Origin: Methylophilus methylotrophus DSM 46235 = ATCC 53528
Lineage (GTDB): Bacteria; Pseudomonadota; Gammaproteobacteria; Burkholderiales; Methylophilaceae
Direction: 5' to 3'
NCBI RefSeq assembly: GCF_000378225.1
Contig: NZ_KB905142.1
Coordinates: 62,001-126,000 of the forward strand
DNA: 64,000 nucleotides
Position numbers and translations under genes: made by a program. Every line of letters begins with the position of its first letter. Within the stretch, counting starts at the first letter, position 1. Shown here in pieces: positions 55,061 through 63,499 of this stretch. The notes under the pieces are model-generated. The model had not been told where the DNA came from. It made no database searches and saw only the letters and a program-made list of their open reading frames with translations.

Positions 55061-55816
55061 ATGCAAATACTCAAATATCTGTTGTTGACCCTTGCACTGT
55101 TTCCAACAGCAGTCAATGCCGCCCAACCTTTTACCGTGGCTATTGCAGCCAATCTCAAATATGTGTTTGATGATCTGGCCATCGAGTTTAAGAAGGAAAC
55201 CGGGATCGAAGTGCGAAGCGTGCTTAGTGCCTCGGGTAAAATTGCCACCCAGGTCCGTCAGGGCGCCCCGTTTGATGTATTTATGTCAGCGGATATGGAT
55301 TTTCCGGAAGCCTTGTATCAAGAGGGCTATGCGGTGAATCCACCCAAGCCGTATGGATACGGTGTTCTGGTGTTGTGGACACAAACTGGTGCTGATTTAA
55401 GCCTAGGCGTGCCTGGACTGAAACATGCGGCCGTGGGTAAGGTGGCTATTGCTAACCCTAAATTGGCACCCTTTGGAAAACAGGCACTTAAGGCCATGGA
55501 GTTTTACAAAGTGAAAGCCGCGTTAGAGCCTAAACTGGTCTATGGTGAAAGCATTAGTCAGGTCAGCCAGTATGTGGAGAGCAAAACGGTAGATGTTGGC
55601 TTCAGTGCCAAGTCTATCGTGATTGCGCCAGAAACTGCGGGGAAGGGCAAATGGGTGGCCGTGCCTGAAGAAAGTTATGAGCCGATTGCGCAAGGCATGG
55701 TCATTTTAAAGCATGGGATAGACACGAATGCCGATGCCGCCCGCAAGTTTTATGGGTTCGTGCAGTCGGATAAAGCACGTGCCATCTTTGCCAAAAACGG
55801 ATATAAATTGCCCTGA
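55061..55816 (+). CDS. modA: Molybdate-binding periplasmic protein
   Basis: A protein of about 251 residues with a signal peptide (MQILKYLLLTLALFPTAVNA). The mature part starts AQPFTVAIAANLKYVFDDLA and has VLSASGKIATQVRQGAPFDVFMSADMDFP and GESISQVSQYVESKTVDVGF, as in ModA. It delivers molybdate to ModBC. The ATG at 55061 follows AAGGAAA; the longer frame from 55037 is rejected. modB starts 20 bases downstream. Confidence 0.93.
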   Translation: MQILKYLLLTLALFPTAVNAAQPFTVAIAANLKYVFDDLAIEFKKETGIEVRSVLSASGKIATQVRQGAPFDVFMSADMDFPEALYQEGYAVNPPKPYGYGVLVLWTQTGADLSLGVPGLKHAAVGKVAIANPKLAPFGKQALKAMEFYKVKAALEPKLVYGESISQVSQYVESKTVDVGFSAKSIVIAPETAGKGKWVAVPEESYEPIAQGMVILKHGIDTNADAARKFYGFVQSDKARAIFAKNGYKLP

Positions 55817-55836
55817 GATAACACACAGGAAACATC

Positions 55837-56514
55837 ATGTTAAGCACTGAGGATATAGAGGCCATTTGGCTGACCATCAAGCTGGCCAGTGTGGTCACCT
55901 TGCTATTGCTCATCATAGGCACTCCCGTCGCCTGGTGGCTTGTGCGCAGCCGCGCCTGGTGGAAAGGCCTAGTGGCCTCGGTAGTGGCGTTGCCACTGGT
56001 GTTACCACCATCGGTGCTTGGCTTTTACCTGTTACTGGCGATGGGGCCACAAGGCCCGCTGGGCAAGCTGACACAGGCTACTGGTCTGGGCAGTTTACCT
56101 TTTACTTTTTGGGGTCTGGTGCTGGCGTCGGTCTTGTATTCCCTGCCGTTTATGGTGCAGCCCTTGCACACCGCATTTGAAGCTATTGGGGAGCGGCCAC
56201 TGGAGGTGGCGGCGACCTTGCGTGCTTCGCCACTGGATACATTTTTTAGTGTGGTGGTGCCGATGGCCTGGCCGGGATTTCTCACTGCTGCCATACTCAC
56301 TTTCGCCCACACGGTAGGTGAATTTGGGGTGGTACTTATGATAGGTGGCAATGTGCCGGGACAAACCCGTGTGGCTTCGGTACAGATTTATGACCATGTG
56401 GAAGCCCTTGAGTACAGTCAGGCGCATACACTGGCCGCAGTCATGCTGGTGTTTTCGTTTGTGGTGTTGCTGGCATTGCATGTGTGGCGCAAGCAACCGA
56501 GCAGGGCGCACTAG
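55837..56514 (+). CDS. modB: Molybdate ABC transporter permease
   Basis: A 225-residue inner-membrane permease with about five helices. The EAA-like loop is in [34 protein letters not shown], and the N-terminus [25 protein letters not shown] is that of ModB. It forms the channel with ModC. An AGGAAAC site precedes the start. modC begins directly after its stop. Confidence 0.93.
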   Translation: MLSTEDIEAIWLTIKLASVVTLLLLIIGTPVAWWLVRSRAWWKGLVASVVALPLVLPPSVLGFYLLLAMGPQGPLGKLTQATGLGSLPFTFWGLVLASVLYSLPFMVQPLHTAFEAIGERPLEVAATLRASPLDTFFSVVVPMAWPGFLTAAILTFAHTVGEFGVVLMIGGNVPGQTRVASVQIYDHVEALEYSQAHTLAAVMLVFSFVVLLALHVWRKQPSRAH

Positions 56515-56515
56515 T

Positions 56516-57586
56516 ATGGCTGAGATACAGGCACGTTTTCATCTGGCATGGCCTAGCTTTACCTTGGATGTCAATCTGACTCTGCCAGGGCGCGGCATTA
56601 CAGCTTTGTTTGGCGCTTCCGGTTCAGGCAAAACCACGTTATTGCGCTGTCTAGCCGGACTGGAGCGTCCCCGTCAGGGTTTCCTGCGCTTTCACGGTGA
56701 GTTGTGGCAGGATGGCCAGTATTCCCTACCTACACATCGCCGGCCGATTGGCTATGTGTTTCAGGAAGCCAGCCTGTTTCCGCATCTAACGGTACTTGAA
56801 AACCTGCGTTTTGGCCTCAAGCGCAATACACAGGCGCGGCCAGCAGATCTGGAGGCGGCTATCGAATTGCTGGACTTAGTGCCGCTCTTGGATAGAAGCT
56901 CGGTAAATTTGTCCGGGGGTGAGCGGCAACGGGTGGCGATTGCACGGGCGCTGGCAGTGCGACCGAGTCTGCTATTGATGGATGAGCCGCTTGCAGCACT
57001 TGATTACGCGCGCAAACAGGAAATTCTGCCCTATCTGGAGCGCCTGCACGATAGCCTGGAGATTCCCCTATTGTATGTCAGCCATGCCCCTGATGAAGTA
57101 GCGAGACTCGCCGATTATATTGTCATGCTACAAGCAGGCAAAGTGCTGGCACAAGGGCCGTTGCTGGAGATCCTGGCGCAACTGGATACACCTATCCGCC
57201 TCGGGCAGGATAGGGGGGTGGTTTTGCAGGCGCAGGTCATTGAACACGACCATCAATGGCATCTGATGCGGCTGGCGTTTGACGGTGGCAATGTGTGGAC
57301 GCGGCAACATGATTTGCCGGTAGGCCGAAAGGTGCGGGTACATATATTGGCCCGCGATGTCAGTTTGGCGACCCGGCCACAAATCGGCAGCAGCATCCAG
57401 AACCAGTTGCAGGGGGTGGTGGATGCCATTGCTGCAGACAGCCATCCCGGTGTTATGCTTGTGCGTGTCAGCGTCGGGGCTTCGGCGCTGATTGCCAGGC
57501 TAACCAAACGTTCGGCTGAGATATTAGGCATCAGCGTCGGGCAGCCGGTCTGGCTACAGGTTAAATCGGTGGCCATGATGGAGTAA
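56516..57586 (+). CDS. modC: Molybdate ABC transporter ATP-binding protein
   Basis: A 356-residue ATPase. Walker A is GASGSGKTT, the Q loop is in YVFQEASLFPHL, the signature is LSGGERQRVAIARAL and Walker B is LLLMDEPLAALD. A C-terminal TOBE (molybdate-binding) domain occupies about 290-356 (IQNQLQGVVDAIAADSHPG). The ATG at 56516 follows the modB stop by one base; the frame extends upstream to 56345 within modB and that extension is rejected. Confidence 0.95.
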   Translation: MAEIQARFHLAWPSFTLDVNLTLPGRGITALFGASGSGKTTLLRCLAGLERPRQGFLRFHGELWQDGQYSLPTHRRPIGYVFQEASLFPHLTVLENLRFGLKRNTQARPADLEAAIELLDLVPLLDRSSVNLSGGERQRVAIARALAVRPSLLLMDEPLAALDYARKQEILPYLERLHDSLEIPLLYVSHAPDEVARLADYIVMLQAGKVLAQGPLLEILAQLDTPIRLGQDRGVVLQAQVIEHDHQWHLMRLAFDGGNVWTRQHDLPVGRKVRVHILARDVSLATRPQIGSSIQNQLQGVVDAIAADSHPGVMLVRVSVGASALIARLTKRSAEILGISVGQPVWLQVKSVAMME

Positions 57587-57897
57587 ATGCGCCATTGCGT
57601 CTCGTGTCGTCGCCTCTTTATAGAATGTCGGTGCATAACAAAATTTCTGCGAAATGCAGGTTTAAAAGGGGTTTGATTGAGGGGAGATCATTACAAAGTG
57701 CTGGAGCTGGAAATTGCAGGTTGTGCAAGTTATGAGGCACGGCAAAGTAGTAAAATTTAAACTGCCGGACGCAAAACCAAATGTGACTGATGAAATGTTG
57801 AATAAAGCCAATAAAAAAGCAAACGGCTCAATCAAAAATGAACGCACATTAAAACTCTGTGTCATTCAACCATCCACTAACTATAAAAGAGAACAGG
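57587..57897. other. Spacer after modC with a doubtful small frame
   Basis: About 310 bases. A plus-strand frame at 57732-57965 (77 codons from an ATG, beginning MRHGKVVKFKLPDAKPNVTD) runs into the next gene in another frame and has no convincing ribosome site. I do not count it as a gene. No terminator hairpin was evident after modC. Confidence 0.35.
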
Positions 57898-58674
57898 ATG
57901 AGTATTTTTCTTCGACCTCAGAAGGTTTGCGAATCATGCGGGCAAGTATGGTATCCCGCAGATGAAGTTGAATCTATTAATTGCCCCAACTGTGGTAGCG
58001 CCCACATTCGCAACGAAAAATGGAGCCTATACGTTACCGTCCTCTTCTATAGTGCGGGGCTGGTGACCTTGGTCTGGATGCTCGCTCATTGGAAAGAGGT
58101 GGAGTTGCCGCTGATGATTGAGCCTGCGGTCGAGCTGGCAGAGACTTTAACACCATCTGAACAGCAGGTGCAGTTACCTTCAATCGAGGAAGAGCTGGAT
58201 ACCAGTACAGAGCCTACCCTGGTCACCCCTCCGCAAAAAAGTGAAACCAAAGAGCCACCAACGGTCCTTTCTACGGAAGCCGAGAGTCTGTCGCCACCTG
58301 TGCAAAGTACCGAGACCACGCTTGAGCCAGGACGGGATATTGTCACGGTAGAAACCCCTGCTCCCGAACCCGCGATTAACAATGAAACGGTTGCTTTCAG
58401 CCTATGGAGTATTTCCGAACTTCGCTTGAGGAGCCTGTATACCAAACTCATGAATGATGGCTCTTTAAGGGCCGAACTCAGGAAAAAAGAATACCTGCAG
58501 TATGTGAATAGCCGCAATAAAAAATGCGGCGAGCTGAATTCACAATATGCAAAAAACATTAATGCGATGGATAAGGTGACTTTCAAAGAAGGGGACTTGG
58601 CTGTGCTGGAGTGCCATAGCGCTGAGAATACCAGTGAGCTCAACCGGTTAAAATTAATGGGTTATGATGGATAA
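57898..58674 (+). CDS. Zinc-ribbon, single-helix protein with long Pro/Thr linker
   Basis: A protein of about 258 residues. An N-terminal zinc ribbon has Cys pairs in VCESCGQVWYPAD and SINCPNCGSAHI. One membrane helix follows (SLYVTVLFYSAGLVTLVWML), then a long Pro/Glu/Thr-rich linker (about 70-165) and a charged C-terminal domain with ISELRLRSLYTKLMNDGSLRAEL. Expected topology: ribbon in the cytoplasm, linker and C-terminal domain in the periplasm. ATG at 57898 is preferred to the GTG at 57859. I do not recognise the family. Confidence 0.6.
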   Translation: MSIFLRPQKVCESCGQVWYPADEVESINCPNCGSAHIRNEKWSLYVTVLFYSAGLVTLVWMLAHWKEVELPLMIEPAVELAETLTPSEQQVQLPSIEEELDTSTEPTLVTPPQKSETKEPPTVLSTEAESLSPPVQSTETTLEPGRDIVTVETPAPEPAINNETVAFSLWSISELRLRSLYTKLMNDGSLRAELRKKEYLQYVNSRNKKCGELNSQYAKNINAMDKVTFKEGDLAVLECHSAENTSELNRLKLMGYDG

Positions 58675-58708
58675 CGGGCTTTAGCGTTGTGCTTTATCCA
58701 GACTTCAA

Positions 58709-59173
58709 TCAACGCAATGCCGCCTCGGCATCATAGACGGCCCGCAATTGTTTGACCAAGCCAGTATTGCGTTTTGCACCTTCCAGTTGACGGAGAACCA
58801 CAGCTCTAATCTCTGCCGGAAGTGCCAGTTCCAACGCACTTTCATAAGCAGCCACTGCGACTTGTTCCCCTCGTTCGGTTTCATTGAGGACGGCCAGGTT
58901 ATCATTGTTGGTCAGCGCTGTTTTGAGTTCAATCCATCGTCTGTGTAAGGTGCCGCCGATGGAAGTGGCGTTTACTGGAATGCCGCCCAATGAGCGTACG
59001 ATGGCCTGCAGTTCGCGTACGCTTTCCCCTACCTCTTGCGAGCGACGCAGGAAAAACTCTTTCAAGCGGGCGTCTTCGACGTTTTCTGCAGAGCTGCGGA
59101 AACCTTCTTCGCCGTCTTTAGAGGTTTCAATGAGTTCGTTCAATATGGCAATCACATCATTGTTATCAACCAT
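58709..59173 (-). CDS. PA2169/DUF2383 four-helix-bundle protein
   Basis: A 154-residue soluble protein. It matches the PA2169 family: NDVIAILNELIETSKDGEEGF, RLKEFFLRRSQEVGESVRELQ, GGIPVNATSIGGTLHRRWIEL and ERGEQVAVAAYESALELALP. The fold is a ferritin-like four-helix bundle, with no known activity. An AGGAGAGAC site precedes the ATG. A 59-residue small gene lies downstream in the window but is on the same strand upstream of it in transcription. Confidence 0.85.
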   Translation of the reverse strand: MVDNNDVIAILNELIETSKDGEEGFRSSAENVEDARLKEFFLRRSQEVGESVRELQAIVRSLGGIPVNATSIGGTLHRRWIELKTALTNNDNLAVLNETERGEQVAVAAYESALELALPAEIRAVVLRQLEGAKRNTGLVKQLRAVYDAEAALR

Positions 59174-59204
59174 GTGTCTCTCCTTTATGTAAATAATCAG
59201 TCGC

Positions 59205-59384
59205 TTACTGGCGGCCTGAGCGTACTTTTTTCACGCCAGTGTTAGGGGTTGTCTGGGCTACATTTTTTCGGATGGCTCGTGCCCGACTCTCGGTCTTTTC
59301 ATCGTGACCCACGTTTAGATTTTTCGCTGGTGTCACCGCATTATCAATGATCTCTTCAATCAGACCTTTAGGCTCAGTTTCCAT
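59205..59384 (-). CDS. Small hydrophilic protein
   Basis: A 59-residue polar protein (METEPKGLIEEIIDNAVTPA, then many Lys/Arg/Thr). ATG at 59384 is 7 bases after AAAGGAG, a strong ribosome site; this is the main evidence that it is a gene. It lies 31 bases before the DUF2383 gene on the same strand. Function unknown; such small proteins often accompany stress proteins of this type. Confidence 0.6.
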   Translation of the reverse strand: METEPKGLIEEIIDNAVTPAKNLNVGHDEKTESRARAIRKNVAQTTPNTGVKKVRSGRQ

Positions 59385-59626
59385 GGTGTCTCCTTTCAAG
59401 GCAGGTGCTATTCATTGGATAAACCACAATACTAAGTATTGCTCATGCAAACCGTTATCGGGCAACGACTGACCGTCCTGTCAGAATTTTTTGAGGCTGT
59501 CCTAAGCCAGCCAGCATTCATGATCCCGATGGCAATTTATTTCATTTAAATGATCTTCTGCATACCCTTCGTTAAGTGACATTTATCTGCACTTGCTTTG
59601 TCAATATCTTTTTGTAACAATTGGTA

Positions 59627-59638
59627 TATTAATTAATA
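59627..59638 (+). promoter_or_regulatory. 12-bp palindrome before the TetR gene
   Basis: TATTAATTAATA is a perfect palindrome 15 bases before the TetR-family start codon. It could be an autoregulatory operator, but AT-rich palindromes also occur by chance. Confidence 0.3.
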
Positions 59639-59652
59639 AAGAGATCTGAAGC

Positions 59653-60261
59653 ATGACCACAGAAACCAAGAAAGCACGTGGCCGTCCCAGGGTGTTTGAT
59701 CCCGATGAGGCGCTGGATAAAGCGTTGCAGATTTTTTGGAACAGAGGCTATGAAGGCGCTTCGCTGGCTGAATTGACAGAAACCCTGGGCGTTAACAAAC
59801 CCAGCCTGTATGCAGCCTTTGGCAACAAAGAAGAGCTGTTTATGAAGGCATTGTCAAAATATGTACAAGGACCGGCCGCTTTTGTCAGGGAGATAGTCAA
59901 TGAGCCGACTGCCCATGCAGTAGCGAAACGTTTCTTATACCAGGCAGCTGAATTTTTGACGCAATCGTCACATCCCAAGGGATGCATGATCGTGCAAGGT
60001 GCGCTCTCAGGCGGTGAAAGTGCAGAAATGATCAAAAGCGTGTTGATGGAATACCGGGCTGGCTATGAGAAGCTGCTGACACAAAGGTTTGAACAGGCCA
60101 AAGCTGATGGAGACTTGCCCAGCGATGCCAATCCAGCCGCACTGGCAAAATACTTGGCAATGCTGCACCAGGGCATGTCAGTGCAGGCAACAAGCGGTGC
60201 CTCTGAGGAGGAGTTGAAGACGGTAGCTGACCTGGCATTAAGCGTTTGGCCCAAGGCGTAA
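59653..60261 (+). CDS. TetR-family transcriptional regulator
   Basis: A 202-residue regulator. The N-terminal helix-turn-helix is in RPRVFDPDEALDKALQIFWNRGYEGASLAELTETLGVNKPSLYAAFGNKEELF. The C-terminal ligand domain has the HPKGCMIVQGALSG segment found in one TetR subgroup. Its neighbour downstream is an Old Yellow Enzyme on the opposite strand. Target and ligand unknown. Confidence 0.88.
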   Translation: MTTETKKARGRPRVFDPDEALDKALQIFWNRGYEGASLAELTETLGVNKPSLYAAFGNKEELFMKALSKYVQGPAAFVREIVNEPTAHAVAKRFLYQAAEFLTQSSHPKGCMIVQGALSGGESAEMIKSVLMEYRAGYEKLLTQRFEQAKADGDLPSDANPAALAKYLAMLHQGMSVQATSGASEEELKTVADLALSVWPKA

Positions 60262-60323
60262 GTCATTCTTTGACGGGAATAGAGCCAGGCCAAGTTTTAT
60301 CTTGACACCAGCGATAAAAGAAA

Positions 60324-60345
60324 GGGACAGAATATTCCCTGTCCC
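60324..60345 (-). terminator. Hairpin between TetR and the Old Yellow Enzyme gene
   Basis: GGGACAG (60324-60330) and CTGTCCC (60339-60345) form a 7-bp stem. On the minus strand it is followed by a T-rich stretch, so it probably terminates the oxidoreductase transcript. Confidence 0.55.
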
Positions 60346-60374
60346 ATCGTTTCATGTTGATTGCAGCTATTCCA

Positions 60375-61481
60375 CTACTCTTGTGTCGGGCTTCTGTATC
60401 TTGCCAGCCAGTGTGCATACGGCGCGGGTAACACCCAGGCCGCATTTTCTTTATTTAAGGCTTTTGCCGCAAAGTAAGGCCAGTGTGGATTTTCAAGATG
60501 CGCGCGGCCTATCATGGCCAGGTCAAGTTGTTCGTTGCGGATAGCGTTGTCGGCCAGCGCAGGAGCACCAAAGCCCCAGGCAGAAGAAACCGGAATGCCG
60601 GCTTCGTTACGCACGCGTTGTGCAATCGGCCCCAGGAATGCTGGTCCCCAGGGAATATTGGTGTCCGGAATGGTAAAGCCGACGCTGACGCTCAACATAT
60701 CCAGGCCACGCTGCTTCCATTGTTTAACTAATTCAATGGATTCGCTCAAGGTTGCTTCATCTTTGCCATCATATTCAATCACCCCAAAACGGGCAGTCAG
60801 TGGCAGGTTTTCTGGCCACACAGCGCGGATCGCATCCAGAGTCTCTATGGTGAAACGTGAACGGTTCTCAAAACTGCCACCGTAACTATCGGTGCGCTGG
60901 TTAGAGTGGGCTGACGTGAAACTTTGCCCGAGGTAACCATGTGCAAAATGGATTTCCAGCCACTCAAAGCCTGCATCGAGTGCCCGTTTGGCTGCGGCAA
61001 CAAAGTCCCGCTTGACGCGCTGAATGTCGTCTATAGTCATTTCTTTGGGAACGCGGGGCAGGTCGCCACCAAATGCAATCGCGGAAGGGGCGATAGGTTG
61101 CCAGGCACGGGGATCGTTTTCTGCAATATGGTCATCGCCTTCCCAGGGTTTATTGGCGCTGGCCTTACGGCCTGCGTGCGCGATCTGGATACCGGGCACT
61201 GCCCCTGCAGCCTTGATGGCGGCAGCAATCTCACGCAATTTTTCTGCTTGTGCATCATTCCAGATGCCCAGGCAGCCGGGCGTGATGCGGCCTTCTGGAG
61301 CCACACCTGTCGCTTCTACAATCACCAGGCCACTACCGCCCCGGGCCAGGCTGGTGTAATGTGCCAGGTGCCAGTCATTGGCAATGCCTTCTTCGGCCAT
61401 ATATTGGCACATGGGTGGGATGGCAATGCGGTTGCGTAGAGTCACGCCTTTTAATGCAAAGCTAGAAAACAAGTCAGCCAT
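60375..61481 (-). CDS. Old Yellow Enzyme (YqjM-like NADPH:flavin oxidoreductase)
   Basis: A 368-residue FMN enzyme reducing activated C=C bonds. PPMCQYMAEEG carries the Cys (residue 25) typical of the YqjM group. The active-site His pair is in EIHFAHGYLGQSF and the FMN-binding region is in HLENPHWPYFAAKAL. Start ATG at 61481. It is divergent from an ArsR-type gene; the spacer has a perfect 15-bp inverted repeat, so it is probably controlled by that regulator. Substrate may be an electrophile such as a quinone or nitroester. Confidence 0.93.
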   Translation of the reverse strand: MADLFSSFALKGVTLRNRIAIPPMCQYMAEEGIANDWHLAHYTSLARGGSGLVIVEATGVAPEGRITPGCLGIWNDAQAEKLREIAAAIKAAGAVPGIQIAHAGRKASANKPWEGDDHIAENDPRAWQPIAPSAIAFGGDLPRVPKEMTIDDIQRVKRDFVAAAKRALDAGFEWLEIHFAHGYLGQSFTSAHSNQRTDSYGGSFENRSRFTIETLDAIRAVWPENLPLTARFGVIEYDGKDEATLSESIELVKQWKQRGLDMLSVSVGFTIPDTNIPWGPAFLGPIAQRVRNEAGIPVSSAWGFGAPALADNAIRNEQLDLAMIGRAHLENPHWPYFAAKALNKENAAWVLPAPYAHWLARYRSPTQE

Positions 61482-61519
61482 AAACAGTCCTTTGAAAAAA
61501 TGTGGGAGTTTTGTATTTA

Positions 61520-61555
61520 AATTCCATTGTTCGAATATAATCGAACAATGGAATT
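61520..61555. promoter_or_regulatory. Perfect 15-bp inverted repeat between the OYE and ArsR-type genes
   Basis: AATTCCATTGTTCGA (61520-61534) and TCGAACAATGGAATT (61541-61555) are exact reverse complements with a 6-base AT spacer (ATATAA). It lies 39 bases from the OYE start and 29 bases from the regulator start, an ideal shared operator for the winged-helix dimer. Confidence 0.8.
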
Positions 61556-61583
61556 ATGGCAAGTACTATGATAAATTCAGCCC

Positions 61584-61895
61584 ATGCGACAAATTAAACA
61601 TCCGGCCATTGAACAAGTGGAATTGACAGACATTATGTATGCACTGTCTGACCCCACCCGCCTGGAGATTGTTGCGCGTCTGGCCAAGGCGGGGCGAAAA
61701 ATGACTTGTGGCGAGTTTGACCTGAATCGTCCCAAATCCAGTATGTCACACCACTTTAAAATTTTGCGTTCTGCTGGCCTGGTCGAGACCCTGATTGAAG
61801 GTACCGAGCATATGAATACGCTCAGGGTGGCGGAGATTGAGCAAAAATTTCCTGGCGTATTGCAGTCGATACTTAAATCATTGACTCAAGCCTGA
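61584..61895 (+). CDS. ArsR-family winged-helix regulator
   Basis: A 103-residue regulator. DPTRLEIVARLAKAGRKMTC, then FDLNRPKSSMSHHFKILRSAGLV is the ArsR-type recognition region. It has a single Cys (in MTCGEF) and no canonical metal-binding pair, so it is more likely a redox or electrophile sensor than a metal sensor. It is divergent from the Old Yellow Enzyme, its probable target, and is followed by an EamA transporter. Confidence 0.88.
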   Translation: MRQIKHPAIEQVELTDIMYALSDPTRLEIVARLAKAGRKMTCGEFDLNRPKSSMSHHFKILRSAGLVETLIEGTEHMNTLRVAEIEQKFPGVLQSILKSLTQA

Positions 61896-61948
61896 TGGCG
61901 CTTGCCTGAGGTTAAGAGGCCGTCAAATCCCGCTATCAAGAAAATCCC

Positions 61949-62830
61949 ATGCACAATATGAAAACCTATTTAATGGCCACCCTTGCTGCAGTATTCTGGG
62001 GTGCCAATTTCAATCTGGCCAAACCTGTGTTGGCTGAAATGAGCCCGTATATTGCAGGTGCCAGCCGCTATGTGTTGGCTGCAGCCGTGATGGTGTTGAT
62101 CGTGTGGGTCAAAAAAGACGCGATCCCTTTGCGCCATTGGAAAGCCTATTTGACGTTAGGCGTGGTTGGGGTGTTTGGTTTCAACCTGTTTTTCTTTCTG
62201 GGCATGGAGACCTCCTCGGCCATTAATGGTGCGCTGATCATGGGGTTGAATCCCCTGGTCACGGCCATTCTTGGCTACCTGATCGTTGGTGACAAACCCA
62301 CCACGCGACAATTGCTTGCATTCCCGATTGGCATTGCCGGGGTGGCGATTGTGGTGCTGGGGGCTGGCGCACAGCTGACAGTTTCTATCGGCGATGTGTA
62401 TATTTTAATCGCCAATTTCAATTGGGCACTGTACAACGTGCTTGTGAAAAAAATGATGCCAAAACAGGTGAGTGGCATCGCAAGTACGGCAGGAATCATG
62501 ACTATAGGTGCGATTGCACTGTCCATGGCAGCGGGGCTGCATGGTAACAGCCTTGTGCTGCCAACCATGGAGGCAGGTGCTGCACTGTTGATGATGTCTT
62601 TGGGAGGCGGCGTGTTGGCCTACCTGTTTTGGAATGCCAGCATTTCACATCTGGGCCCGTCAAAAGCGGCCATTTTCCTGAACCTGGTACCCGTTACTAC
62701 GATGATCATCGCTGCTTTTGAACATATTCCTCCCACCCATGCGCAACTGTTTGGGGCGGTACTGGTGATCAGTGCGGTCACCTTCAGCTCGATTTCTTTA
62801 CCCGCGCGTGAATTATCAAAACCTCGCTAA
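61949..62830 (+). CDS. EamA/DMT-family transporter
   Basis: A 293-residue protein with about ten helices and two EamA repeats (LMATLAAVFWGANFNLAKPVL; YILIANFNWALYNVLVKKMM). The C-terminal LNLVPVTTMIIAAF segment is typical. Substrate unknown; relatives export amino acids or metabolites. It follows the ArsR-type gene by 53 bases and may be under the same control. Confidence 0.88.
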   Translation: MHNMKTYLMATLAAVFWGANFNLAKPVLAEMSPYIAGASRYVLAAAVMVLIVWVKKDAIPLRHWKAYLTLGVVGVFGFNLFFFLGMETSSAINGALIMGLNPLVTAILGYLIVGDKPTTRQLLAFPIGIAGVAIVVLGAGAQLTVSIGDVYILIANFNWALYNVLVKKMMPKQVSGIASTAGIMTIGAIALSMAAGLHGNSLVLPTMEAGAALLMMSLGGGVLAYLFWNASISHLGPSKAAIFLNLVPVTTMIIAAFEHIPPTHAQLFGAVLVISAVTFSSISLPARELSKPR

Positions 62831-62868
62831 GTTAAAGTTTGTTGACTTCAATTTGCTTATATTGCTAA

Positions 62869-62883
62869 TGAGAACCATTATCA
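62869..62883 (+). promoter_or_regulatory. Fur box upstream of the FecI-like sigma factor
   Basis: TGAGAAC-C-ATTATCA matches the 7-1-7 Fur core at 12 of 14 positions. It lies 24 bases before the ATG at 62907 and 50 bases before the TTG at 62933, so the sigma/anti-sigma pair should be iron-repressed. Confidence 0.7.
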
Positions 62884-62932
62884 TTATAATCGGAGGTCTA
62901 TTCAACATGTTATCCGTGCAGAAGTTTCTCAC

Positions 62933-63445
62933 TTGCAGATTGATCTCACAAAAAGTAGGTTGTTATCATCATTGGTCTTGCATTATGGTGAGCTAGTCAA
63001 TCACGTCAGTCACCATTTTGGCAGCCGCCATTTTGCGGAAGATGTCGTCCACGATGTCTGTATTCAGCTGATGGAAAACCCACCAGTGACAGAAATCAGG
63101 GCGCCGCTAAGCTATCTCAGAAAAGTCAGTATGCACCGGGCGCTGGATCGTACCCGGCATGAAAAAGTGGGGGCGGATTACCTTGCAAAATTACCGGATG
63201 ATGGTGGCAGTCATTTTTATGATGTGGCTGCAGCATTAGAGTTTGCACAGAAAATCGCGCAGATCAAACAGATGATTGAGGCTTTGCCCAGAAAGCAAAG
63301 GCAAGTATTTTTATTGCATCAACTGCACGAAATTCCACAGCACGAGATTGCCGTGAAAATGGGTATATCCGCCAATATGGTGTCACGGCATTTCAATAAA
63401 GCGCTGGCAAGCATCACCATCGCCAGGAAGCAGCTATCGCTTTAG
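62933..63445 (+). CDS. FecI-like ECF sigma factor
   Basis: A 170-residue sigma factor. Region 2 is in VSHHFGSRHFAEDVVHDVCIQL and region 4 in LPRKQRQVFLLHQLHEIPQHEIAVKMGISANMVSRHFNKAL. A FecR-like gene follows 54 bases later. The in-frame start is a TTG with a weak site. A strong GGAGG site instead serves an ATG at 62907 in another frame (29 codons, ending 62996), overlapping the sigma gene. Either a frameshift or a coupled leader peptide is present. Assigned to FecI by pairing and motif. Confidence 0.8.
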   Translation: MQIDLTKSRLLSSLVLHYGELVNHVSHHFGSRHFAEDVVHDVCIQLMENPPVTEIRAPLSYLRKVSMHRALDRTRHEKVGADYLAKLPDDGGSHFYDVAAALEFAQKIAQIKQMIEALPRKQRQVFLLHQLHEIPQHEIAVKMGISANMVSRHFNKALASITIARKQLSL

Positions 63446-63499
63446 AATAATCACATAGCCATTTAATTTCCATGCCTGACTTTTAAAACGCTCCCCGAG

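Noticed and set aside
57732-57965. 77-codon frame upstream of the zinc-ribbon gene
   Set aside because: No ribosome site, overlaps the next gene out of frame, and matches nothing known.
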